From Sialis fuliginosa (lineage: Eukaryota; Arthropoda; Insecta; Megaloptera; Sialidae), in NCBI GenBank assembly GCA_961205875.1, contig OY540810.1, positions 35,402,001 through 35,466,000 of the forward strand: 64,000 nt of DNA, in the 5' to 3' direction. How positions within the stretch are numbered: the first letter of the stretch is position 1; every line of letters begins with the position of its first letter. The notes beneath the pieces are model-generated. The model made no database searches. It was not told the DNA's origin and saw nothing but the letters and a program-made list of their open reading frames with translations. Positions 13,601 through 22,474 of the stretch are shown in pieces. The translations under genes and the position numbers were made by a program.

Positions 13601-14987
13601 ATAATTACAAACATGATTAACTCTTGACATGAGCGTTTCAAAAATTTATAACGTTTTTATAAAATATTAATTTAAATGGTACCTAATATACCTAATTTAC
13701 GGTAGGTATATTTATGGAAATAATAACTTTATAAATAAAACTAATATTCAAGCTCAAAAGTCGAGGGTTATCAAAATCTATCTATAAATATAATCAGAAT
13801 AATGCTTGTAAATACATAATCTCTTTAGGACACATACTAAAATAATGCAAGCAAAGAATTGTATCTTTTATCCAAAAGTAGTGTTTCTCTTTTATATATC
13901 TACATTTCTGATTTTCGAGAAAAAACATTTCTCGAGTTTTATTCAAAAATGTAAATTTTATATTGTACGAAATTTTATTCAAAAAAAATTTTAATGAAAA
14001 GAAATAAAATAACTGTTATACTTTTTGTAATACTACAGTGGTGGAACTTGATATATTATATGTATTTTGTCGAGAAGAATTTTTTTTAAATCGTCTTATT
14101 ATGAAAAATAATGGTTTTACTAAATATATATACAAACATAAGGTAATCATAGTTTTTAAAGAACAATGTATTATTTCAAGACCAAAATAACAATATTAGA
14201 TTATTAAATAAAAAAATTTAAGCACGCCACTGTGTAGAAAACAAAACAGGTTGGTTAAACGCACCAACTGAAATATACCTGTCATTTATAAGAATGTAAA
14301 GTGTACAATCAAGTTGTCTGTTACCGTTACGATTATTCATTACAATTTTATTTAGTCATATCTGAAAAACCGGACGTAAACATTGTTTAGGTGATACAAA
14401 AATGTTTGTAAGAAAATTTGCATTTGGTGATTAAAAATATTTATTAAATAGTGTAAAAATGTGCTATTCATATCGATTTTGCAGTGATTCAATTAATTTC
14501 CAACGGTGTTTATGTGTTTTTTATTTTGATAAACTTAAAATAAATTGGAGATATCAATGAGTGTAAAAGATACAAACCGTTTTTAGTTTTAATTGTGGAA
14601 GTAGTGAAAAAATGTTGTTAAAATTAGTTAACAAAAAGAAAATAATAAATTAGTGTAAATATATAAATTACAATAAAAGGTAATAAAATGTTTTTATATC
14701 AATAGTTAGCGCTACTTCACTAATTCTTGATTAGTTAATGATTACGTATTAAATTTATTTGTAAACTGACAAGCATGATATTGGATTATTTTAGAGCTAG
14801 TTTCTAAACTATGATACTTTAGAAAAATAGTTTTAAATGTTTAAGTATCTAAAAAATTTTATTTATTTTAAAACTATTGAAATTTTATTTGTTTTCACCC
14901 AACTAACTTTTTTTAATAAAATGTATTTTATTTACAAAAATTAAATTAAATCCAATAAAGTTTAAATAATGATATTAGGTACATTTA
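10664..14987. other. AT-rich stretch without recognisable genes
   Basis: No exon, RNA gene or complete mobile element is seen. If the first exon at about 10.2 kb belongs to the gene at 17602-22408, this is intron. The slightly more complex part at 14225-14680 ends in a possible donor (AAAAG then GTAATA) and could be another weak 5' UTR exon, but I see no open frame or promoter motif to support it. Confidence 0.4.
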
Positions 14988-15113
14988 CAGTGGAACATCG
15001 TCAATACGTTTTTGAAGGACTAGGGAGAAAACACGTACTAAGGAAATATTTTAACATTGGGTCCAATGGAAGAATGCAGGGACCTAAAAAAACGTACTAA
15101 CGAGGTTCTACTG
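14988..15113. mobile_element. pogo/Tigger-like MITE, 126 bp
   Basis: The left end CAGTGGAACATCGTCAATACG-like and the right end CGTACTAACGAGGTTCTACTG are inverted and flanked by TA on both sides. Ends of the type CAGTRGAACCTCG are typical of pogo/Tigger-derived MITEs. The element at 48830-49261 has related ends. Confidence 0.7.
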
Positions 15114-15394
15114 TATTTCCTTTACTATAATTTCAACAATCAACCAATCATGTCGTATGTAGTCTATTATTGAATCTCCATTTTTAACTAAAATATCCCC
15201 ATGTTTCACTACCGGATATTGGTTGCGACTATAGACCGCATAATACAACATTACCATTTATTTTTTACCTTATTCCAATAACTTCATAAAGTTGATGATA
15301 GAAATAAAAAAACTATTAATTATTAATTAAAAATATTACAATAAAATGTATGCATAATTTTGTAAATTTTATACTAGAAAGCAACCGGAACTTA

Positions 15395-15580
15395 ACATTT
15401 GTATTTCCGAGGGGCCTGGCCCCTAAATCGTTTGCAAGTTTCATAAGCGGCGCGCCTGATCGCTTGAAAGTGAAAGCCAATACCAGATCGGTCATGAAAT
15501 TATACCACATATTACAACTTCGTGTTGCTTCAGCGGTCTTCAAAATCTTCTCCACTTTGCGTTATGTCAAAACACCGTGT
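15395..15580. other. unexplained GC-richer island, open on both strands
   Basis: About 185 bases with balanced composition (including GAGGGGCCTGGCCCC and AAGCGGCGCGCCTGATCGC) stand out from the AT-rich surroundings. Frames on both strands stay open across it (15350-15637 forward, 15316-15555 reverse), which is expected by chance at higher GC. I recognise no protein motif and no splice-site pairing. It may be a fragment of an old transposon or a gene relic. Confidence 0.3.
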
Positions 15581-16845
15581 AATCGTTATGGGTTTATTAT
15601 GTATAATTTAAAATCTAGTGGTCACTACATTTCATAATATCCGTAGTTTACAGTTCTATTAATTTTAATGCATTTATATTTTGTAACCATGTTATAAGAA
15701 ATATTATATAAATATTTGATGTATATTTAAATAGTGTTTCTTTTTTTTACCTAGTTCTAAAAAAATCATATAATTACACAAAACATATGAATATAATATT
15801 ATAACATAATATTACCCTACATTCAATAACAAGTTTTAAAAAGTCAAAATTAACTTTTAAATTACTTTTCTTGAACCAGATATCACATAACATGTTTTTG
15901 TAATTTTGGAGTGTTATCCGGTAGATGCAGTTTACATCTATTTTTAATAAATTATTATTATTATATCGTCAAATTATCTAATAAATTGCTTTAACTAATT
16001 AATTATATTATGTAAATATAAATATTTATTTTTAATTTAGATTATATTAAACTACATAGATGACCGGAAGTCTGAACCCATAGAGATTGTCTATTTTCTT
16101 TATTATAACAGATTTGTTATAATACATTTTTGAAATATTATTTTTCATATAGGTTCTAACTTACGGGACACCTCTACTACAAAAGTATATATATATTTTT
16201 TTAAAGACGTTACACGTATCCGGTATTATATAAAATATGACAACTGTGTTATATTGTCAATGGATTTCAGAAATGTAGGCAAATCCATAGACAACATTAC
16301 ACATGTTTTATTATTTAAAAAAAATTTGAATTGATTTTGTTTTTAGCAATTTTATTATAATAAACCGAGTATTTGTGATATGGATTCTAATACAGGAAGA
16401 AGAATAAAAAAATATCAGTAATACCATAAAAAAATAAATAATAAAAAGTTACGACAATAGTAACAAGCTGGGAATTTCTAAATTAAAAAATACCCAGAGG
16501 TAAAGGCTAAACATGAAACCAAATATATATAATTTAAGTATTCTTTGTTTGTACACCCATTTAAATAAGAGTACTAACAAATATAATGTTAAATTACAAT
16601 GTATGCCTTCTAGCCTTAATTATATACGTATAATAATAAATCATCATTATTTTAACTGTCAATTTATATTTTCTGTTCACAAATTGTAGTTAGGTATATA
16701 ATAATATATAATATAATATATACGAACACAAAAAATGATTCACCTTTATATTGAGAATAATGTTTTACATTTAATCTATGGTTAATATCATAAAAAAATT
16801 GAACTTACACACAATTAGCCTAATAATGTATAACATAAAATAACG

Positions 16846-16960
16846 TATACTCTATTTCATTTAAGAATGCAGTGGTACCCGGGGTTTTCGCGGTACGAAT
16901 CGGGCATTTTACTATGAAAAACCACGACAACCACTGCATTCTTAAATGAAATAGAGTATA
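16846..16960. mobile_element. short MITE, 115 bp, with long perfect terminal inverted repeats
   Basis: The terminal repeat TATACTCTATTTCATTTAAG continues to AATGCAGTGGT and is repeated exactly in reverse at the right end, giving about 31 bp of perfect inverted repeat. The GC-richer centre (GGTTTTCGCGGTACG and CGTGGTTTTTCAT on the opposite strand) is also partly self-complementary. Perfect ends imply a recent insertion. The superfamily is unknown. Confidence 0.8.
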
Positions 16961-17257
16961 AGTGCTTTGCAAAAATATTGTTAAAAACAAACATAACAGT
17001 TATTTAATTCCTGGGTTAAATATCTTCAAAGGAAGATACAGCCAAAAATACATCGCAGTTTTATTAATTTTTAAATTATTGAAAACGTTATTTAAACCTA
17101 GAACTGATAAAAATTAATGTCTTCAATTTTTATGTATTTGGGTACCTATATCAATATTTTAAATTAGCGTTATTCTGATATCGAACTAATCTAGAACAAC
17201 GTGACTTGTAATATATTTATTATTCTATGACTTGTACAAAAAAAAAAACATGAATCA

Positions 17258-17515
17258 TACTCCCTTTAACTGAATCAGTGAGAATTCCGCTGATTCCTTC
17301 AGTAAACGTAAAAGTAAAATATCAGTTCTCCCTGATCAACCAGTGATTTTGGCCATATTAACAATGATACACTGATTTGTTCAGTGGCTATCCACTGATT
17401 TGGTCAGTGATTATCCACTGATTAGCAGTGGTTTACTTTTCATTATTTCACAGTGCAGGGTAGTCCATAATCACTGATAATCAGTGACTATTCACTGATT
17501 CAGTTTTAGAGAGTA
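17258..17515. mobile_element. MITE packed with ACTGA/TCAGT motifs, just upstream of a coding exon
   Basis: The ends are TACTCCCTTTAACTGAATCA and the reverse complement of TACTCTCTAAAACTGAATCA, so the element has inverted termini. The interior is crowded with CACTGATT, TCAGTGATTA and similar words on both strands, more than a dozen in 258 bases. The same TACTCTCTAAAACTGA end bounds a second element at 48281-49379. It ends 83 bases before the exon that carries the start codon of the secreted-protein gene. Confidence 0.65.
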
Positions 17516-17601
17516 GACTATTTATACTGTTCTAACTATTGCAAAACTGTTAATTTTTTTAATACTGAAATTAATATTTCATTTTTATATAATTTCAGAT
17601 A

Positions 17602-20600
17602 ATGGTGTTAACGTTCGTGCAAAAGACGTTTTTATTATTTATTCTGATAGCTTCGATTACACTCACTCTACAAGACTCCGACAATGAAGAAGACGCAACA
17701 TTTAATGAGGATTCTAATCAGGTAAATAAACCAATTTCATCGTGAGTTCCATGAATATTAATAGAGTCAAATATACCAAATACAGTCAAGTAATACTAAT
17801 TTGTTATTATCACATTACATACATATACTCGGAAATAATTCATATGACTAGATTTATTGATATGGGTTTTAAATGAATTGATTCATCAAGCACATATGTA
17901 TTTGAATATATTACAGCTAATCACATTTTATAAATGAGTTACATATATTAAAAGTTTAAGAATTACATCTCCATTGTGTGTCATTATTACAATCTAAAAG
18001 TGTAGACATTTTCCTTTTTTATTTTCCTACTTTTACTCATGCACAAAAAAATATTCAATTATAGTGTAGGTATACTTCGTATAAGTTATATAGTAGTTAA
18101 TTGTAGGTACAATACATTTAACGATTAATAGAATTAAGTAAAGTAAAAGCTGAATACGCAGTGTGGAAAATCTGTAATAAAAAATAAATATAAACAGTGA
18201 AATTGATGTTTTCATTTTATGTTAAAAATTCGATAAATCTTACCATTGTAAATGTTTGAAGTGATAAAGGGAAAAAACTGCCAACAGTAAATACAACAGG
18301 TTTTTGCATTCTCATCATTGTAATAATAATATTTTTCTTAAAGGAATTATCACAATCTACCCAATTAATATCGTATACTGCAAATCTTACATTTTCACTC
18401 TGTAATAAGCACATATTTATTTCATTATTAAATGCTGACACAAAAGTCTTCCTAATTTCAGAATTTTCAAAAATTATTTGTACTGGCACCAGTCTTGAAC
18501 GCTTTAAGAGCAAAGTATATTGTTTTGTGGGACTGCTAGGCTACTTTTTTGTAGTTCTCATTAACTCATGTTACTAATAAAACAACTAACTCAAAAATCA
18601 ATTTAATTACCAAAATCCGCAAATATAGTTTGCTTTTTAAGTTATAGCCTTTTATTTTGCATATTTTTTTCCAGTAATGAACAACGTAAAACCAGTAATG
18701 AACACCCAGTGATGAACACTTGCTAATAATTACAAAATGATAAGTACTACTACACAAACGTTATAAAATAGACTCGTAAAATTTAAAACAATATAAAATA
18801 TTTACATAAAAAATACTCTTTTCTTGATAGTGTGCCGAACCGTGATAATTATTTGTCCACTGTTTTTAAACAGATGATCAATTATCATCAGATCACACTG
18901 ATAGTTAAATGTATATAGATTAATATTCAGTAATGGCAGTAATCAATTATCAACAAATATTTATAATTCAGTACATTTAATTTTAAAATGTTCAAGACTG
19001 GTGCCAGTACCTTATATCATTTTTTATTTACTTAAATAAAATAAAAATACTTAACATTTTTTTTGCTAACTATATACCTACTTACTCATTGGTTACGTTC
19101 ACGACTGACCAAAAACAATGAACAACGAGCTGTGATTGGTTGATTCATAGAATTTCTGGTGGATTGTACCAGAAATTTAAAGAATGTAATTTTTTAAGCG
19201 TGTAAGGAAGTGAGAAAGAAGTAACTAGAAAGAGATAGAAACTAGTGACCAGGCTAACCAAAGAGCGTTTCTGTCAGAAGACTTTTCTATCTCTTTCTAG
19301 TTACTTCTTTCTCACTTCCTTACACGCTTAAAAAATTACATTCTTTAAATTTCTGGTACAATCCACCAGAAACTCCATGAATCAACCAATCAAAGCTCGT
19401 TGTTCACTGTTTTTGGTCAGTCGTGAACGTGACCATTGAATGACGCTGATTTTTTTATTTACCTGTGTTGTAATTTCTTGACCCATCCAACAAACAGCTA
19501 ATAGCATCATTGCGACAAACAAAATACTGTTGCAATAAAATATACTATTTGAATTCTAGAAAAAATCATTTGGAATGTAAAAAGAATGTTTAATTCATTT
19601 GACAACAAAATAAAAGAAGCCATTTCAAGCATTTAACTTACCTTTTCTAAAACGCAATAAGTAAAGAACGCTATATTTGTTACATGAGGATACATAAAAG
19701 CAATCACTTGTTTGGAATTTATTGTTTCTAAATAACTGCAATAACTGAAAAATACAGATAACTCAAAAAATTAATAATGTTTGAATAAAGTAAATTCTTA
19801 CCTCAAAACATCTTGCAAAATAATTATATATTCTTTCATATTAAATTTCATATCTTCTAAAAATATACGCTCATTTTTAACCAAAATCCCAGCATTTTCT
19901 TTAAGATTTTTAAAATTAAGATTAATTAACTTAAACAACGCGTTGATTATCATCATCCCAGAAAAGAAAAACATCTCAGTTGCTACATAAATAAATGCAA
20001 TAACTGTCAACGAATACAACTGCCAAAAATAAATAACGTAGTATAAAAATGTAGAAAACCTGTACTCAAATGGAAACCATCCATAAAAAGGTAAACTTCT
20101 GACTATAAAAGTTTCATTTTTATAAACAAACATAGAAGATTTTTTAAAAATAAAAACTGACGAAAACCAGAACATTATATTCAAAATAGCTAATGCAAAA
20201 AATAATATCGTTATTTTTTTTGTTCTTTCATTAGCCATTGTAACAATTCGACTATTCACTTTTATGATAATTTGATCTAATTTTTCTGCACAGGTAGTCA
20301 TTTTTTTTCGATAATAGATTGATACAATCATCATTATTGACATTCCCCCCACTCCGTTACAAACGATATAGAGCTGAACCTTTTCATAAGGATCCGTAAT
20401 ATAAGCTATTGCTTTTATTTCAGATATTAGAAAAGTGCTCACAACGAAAAATTGTAAAAATGTAAATAACTTGTAGAATATACTCTTTCCTGAAGGATTG
20501 GTTCCAATTTTTTCTGATAGGTTTAGTAAAAAATTTAAATTCAGTTCTTTCATATTGTTGTTTTTTTAAATGCGCACTGAGAAAATTTAAAAAATACTGA

Positions 20601-22408
20601 TATTCTGGTCCGGTGGAAAATCTATTTTATATAAAGAATGGTATTATTTATTCAGAAAAATTGAATATGAAATTATTGTAAGCCGTATGTTCAGTTTAAG
20701 CATTTCATTAAATAAGAGTGCAATTATATTTGCATGCGATGCATAGACCGTTAGATAATGATATATTATTTGATATTAGTACAGAACATCAGGTCATATT
20801 ACAGCATATAATAACATAAATGAAAATAATATAACTGTCCAGTACAAGGGCGGTTTCAATTTTAATAAGCGGATAGCAGATACGTATACATGAGTTTTTT
20901 TTCAGTCTCATTAGCCTATTTTTAGCTTCAGATCATGCACGGGTCTAGACTTACAATTGGGGGAAAGGGTCATAATCTGTGAAAAGTAAAAAAAATATTT
21001 AATAAGCATTTTTCTATATAATTTGCTTTAATTTTTAAGGTTTGGGAAGAGGTATTCTAATTCACTACATTTAATTACAAATTAGCAATTACTGAGGTTA
21101 TATCCAAGACTGGTACCAGTACCTTCTTAGGCTAAACGTGCACACAAATTATTTAAAGAGATTTATAGACAACTACACATACACATCTGTCTTTATTTTA
21201 TCTATATATACGTGTGTGTATCTTTCAGGTATACGAAGACCTCGATGAAACAACGCTTTCACGTCAAAAACGATTCATTAACAAAAAGAAACTTGGTTTT
21301 TTTGGACTTTTGGAGCAACTCATATATGAGGTAAATATTTTTTGCTCAAACTGTTTTATTGATAGAACTGAATCTTTTATTTTATTTTTAGCAAATTAAT
21401 GAAACCACAAGCGCATATCGACAGATATCAGAATTGTTGAATTCTCAGTTTTCTGATTCAAACGAAGTAAGTATAAAATTATTGTATTCATCTTATGGTC
21501 CAGTATTTTTTCCTAATCATTAACAACATAAATTGATTTTTGTACAGAGCATTTAATTTAAAACTGCAAGTCGTATTTTAACTATTCGAAAAACACTAGT
21601 ACATCGGTCTGAAAATCAAAATCAAAAATTTCAACACATTTTTATGTTTCGAGGTCACTTTAGTATATTTACACTATTTTTAAAAAGATGCATGTGTGTG
21701 TCATTTTTTACGTGCACGAAATCTGGCAAATAAAAAAATTCTATTGGCTTCGTTGGGGTGCCAATCGAAGCGTCTTGGCGTGAATATGATCTGAAAGAAA
21801 GAATTTTTCGAAATTTAACCCCTACGGGGGTAAAAATTTTGTGTGGGTAAAAAATTTTTTTTGGTCACATTTACTTAAAACAGCATAAATATTCTACAAT
21901 ACAAATAACATGTACTTTAGTCTGTTAATTTTACAGATTGTTGCTACAACGATAAGTTCTGATCCTAATGCAACTACAACTGAAGCCCCGTTTAGACTCA
22001 GCAGAGCAGAATTCTTAGCCATTCTACGTAGAAATATACGAGGCTTGAACAAATTATACAGAATTGAAATTAACGAAGCTATGAATGTAAGTACATACAA
22101 TTATTACAAGTATTTTTTGACCTACGACACAATGTTTATTATAAAAGTTATTTTCTATAATACTATGCTATGTTTTCTATTCATATTAGTTATCTTTTTA
22201 TACCCAAAATTATAATTTTACCAATAACAATAATTTAGTGTAAATTATTATAAAGTTACGTAAAAATTAAAAAAATATTATTTATTAATTAATAATTATT
22301 ATTTTTCAGCATTCCAGGATTTCATATAGAGAATTTAAACAGCAACTAGGACTTGAATTTGCGAAAGCTTTAGCTCCAAGTAATACAACAAATTCAACTA
22401 GAACCTGA
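17602..22408 (+). CDS. secreted precursor protein, 181 aa, five coding exons, unknown family
   Basis: Exons are 17602-17721, 21229-21330, 21392-21466, 21937-22086 and 22310-22408. All introns are phase 0, with donors GTAAAT, GTAAAT, GTAAGT and GTAAGT and acceptors ending CAG or TAG. Codon counts are 40, 34, 25, 50 and 32 plus TGA. The start ATG lies three bases after an acceptor (TTTCAG at 17593-17598), so an upstream 5' UTR exon must exist. Residues 1-24 form a signal peptide (a Lys, then LLFILIASITLTL). Residues 25-51 are acidic, and RQKR at about 52-55 fits furin cleavage. After it comes a basic start (FINKKK), a hydrophobic GFFGLLEQLIYE, a Thr-rich linker (SSDPNATTTEAP) and an amphipathic basic region (RAEFLAILRRNIRGLNKLYR). 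Sequons NETT, NATT, NTT and NST are visible. There are no cysteines, which argues against a disulfide-stabilised hormone or toxin. I do not recognise the family. Intron 1 (3.5 kb) contains an entire odorant receptor gene on the other strand. Confidence 0.85.
17853..17858 (-). terminator. candidate polyadenylation signal of the odorant receptor
   Basis: On the minus strand AATAAA occurs about 260 bases after the receptor stop codon at 18118-18120. It would place the 3' end of the receptor transcript about 130 bases from exon 1 of the host gene. The hexamer is common in AT-rich DNA. Confidence 0.25.
18118..20553 (-). CDS. insect odorant receptor (7tm_6 family), 385 aa, five exons, intact
   Basis: Exons in order of translation are 20553-19802 (250 codons plus 2 nt), 19744-19642, 19555-19463, 18399-18244 and 18171-18118. 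Intron phases are 2, 0, 0, 0, and all have GT-AG borders. The assembled 385 residues match the usual 370-420 of the family. Hydrophobic segments lie near residues 27-50, 60-82, 112-135, 170-208, 262-285, 290-312 and 345-380, as expected for the seven-helix, inverted-topology olfactory receptors that form ion channels with Orco in sensory neuron dendrites. Family hallmarks are YCSYLETINSKQV opening exon 2, GQEITTQSENVRFAVYDINW across the exon 3-4 join, and KPVVFTVGSFFPLSLQTFTM followed by IFHTAYSAFTLLNSINR at the C terminus. The start ATG opens the exon 1 frame and lies about 45 bases after a TATA/initiator pair. No frameshift or stop is seen. The ligand cannot be predicted. Intron 3 carries two MITEs. 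The whole gene lies in intron 1 of the secreted-protein gene. Confidence 0.94.
18480..19010. mobile_element. DNA element with GTACTGGCACCAGTCTTGAA ends, in receptor intron 3
   Basis: The left end GTACTGGCACCAGTCTTGAA is repeated exactly in inverted form at the right end (18991-19010). A second, longer-diverged copy lies in opposite orientation at 31776-32280, and a fragment of a third at about 21065-21124. The interior repeats CAGTAATGAACA-like words several times and has no coding frame. It is a non-autonomous transposon of unknown superfamily. Confidence 0.75.
19092..19433. mobile_element. foldback MITE, 342 bp, 29 bases from a receptor splice donor
   Basis: The arms begin GTTACGTTCACGACTGACC and end with GGTCAGTCGTGAACGTGAC, and are complementary for about 150 bases each side of a short centre near 19250-19275. 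CATTG flanks both ends (19087-19091 and 19434-19438), a candidate 5-bp target duplication. The element lies in intron 3 of the odorant receptor, close to the exon 3 donor at 19462. Confidence 0.85.
20596..20633 (-). promoter_or_regulatory. TATA box and initiator of the odorant receptor
   Basis: On the minus strand TATATAAA (20633-20626) is followed about 30 bases later by an arthropod-type initiator TCAGT (20600-20596). A start site there gives a 5' leader of about 45 bases before the ATG at 20553. The spacing is what a TATA-initiator promoter needs, and it supports the chosen start codon. Confidence 0.6.
20640..21228. other. remainder of host-gene intron 1, with a transposon end fragment
   Basis: This is intron between the receptor promoter and exon 2 of the secreted-protein gene. 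At about 21065-21124 the sequence CAAGACTGGTACCAGTACCT, preceded by TACATTTAATTACAAATTAG, matches one end of the GTACTGGCACC family. The other end was not found. Nothing else is recognised. Confidence 0.45.
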
Positions 22409-22468
22409 TAATAATTATCAAGAAATATGTATATTCTATCTATGCATGTATAAAGCTAACCTGTATAT

Positions 22469-22474
22469 AATAAA
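22469..22474 (+). terminator. candidate polyadenylation signal of the secreted-protein gene
   Basis: AATAAA occurs 61 bases after the TGA at 22406-22408, a normal distance for a short 3' UTR, and further A/T-rich sequence follows. Confidence 0.45.

Noticed and set aside
15316..15637. open frames of 79 and 95 codons on opposite strands
   Set aside because: They overlap each other in a GC-richer patch, have no recognisable motif, and contain no supported start or splice context.
18400..18513. N-terminal part of the open frame 18217-18513 as receptor coding sequence
   Set aside because: The frame continues upstream of the acceptor at 18400 into intron and a transposon end. The exon 3 to exon 4 junction in phase 0 at 18399 restores the conserved family sequence.
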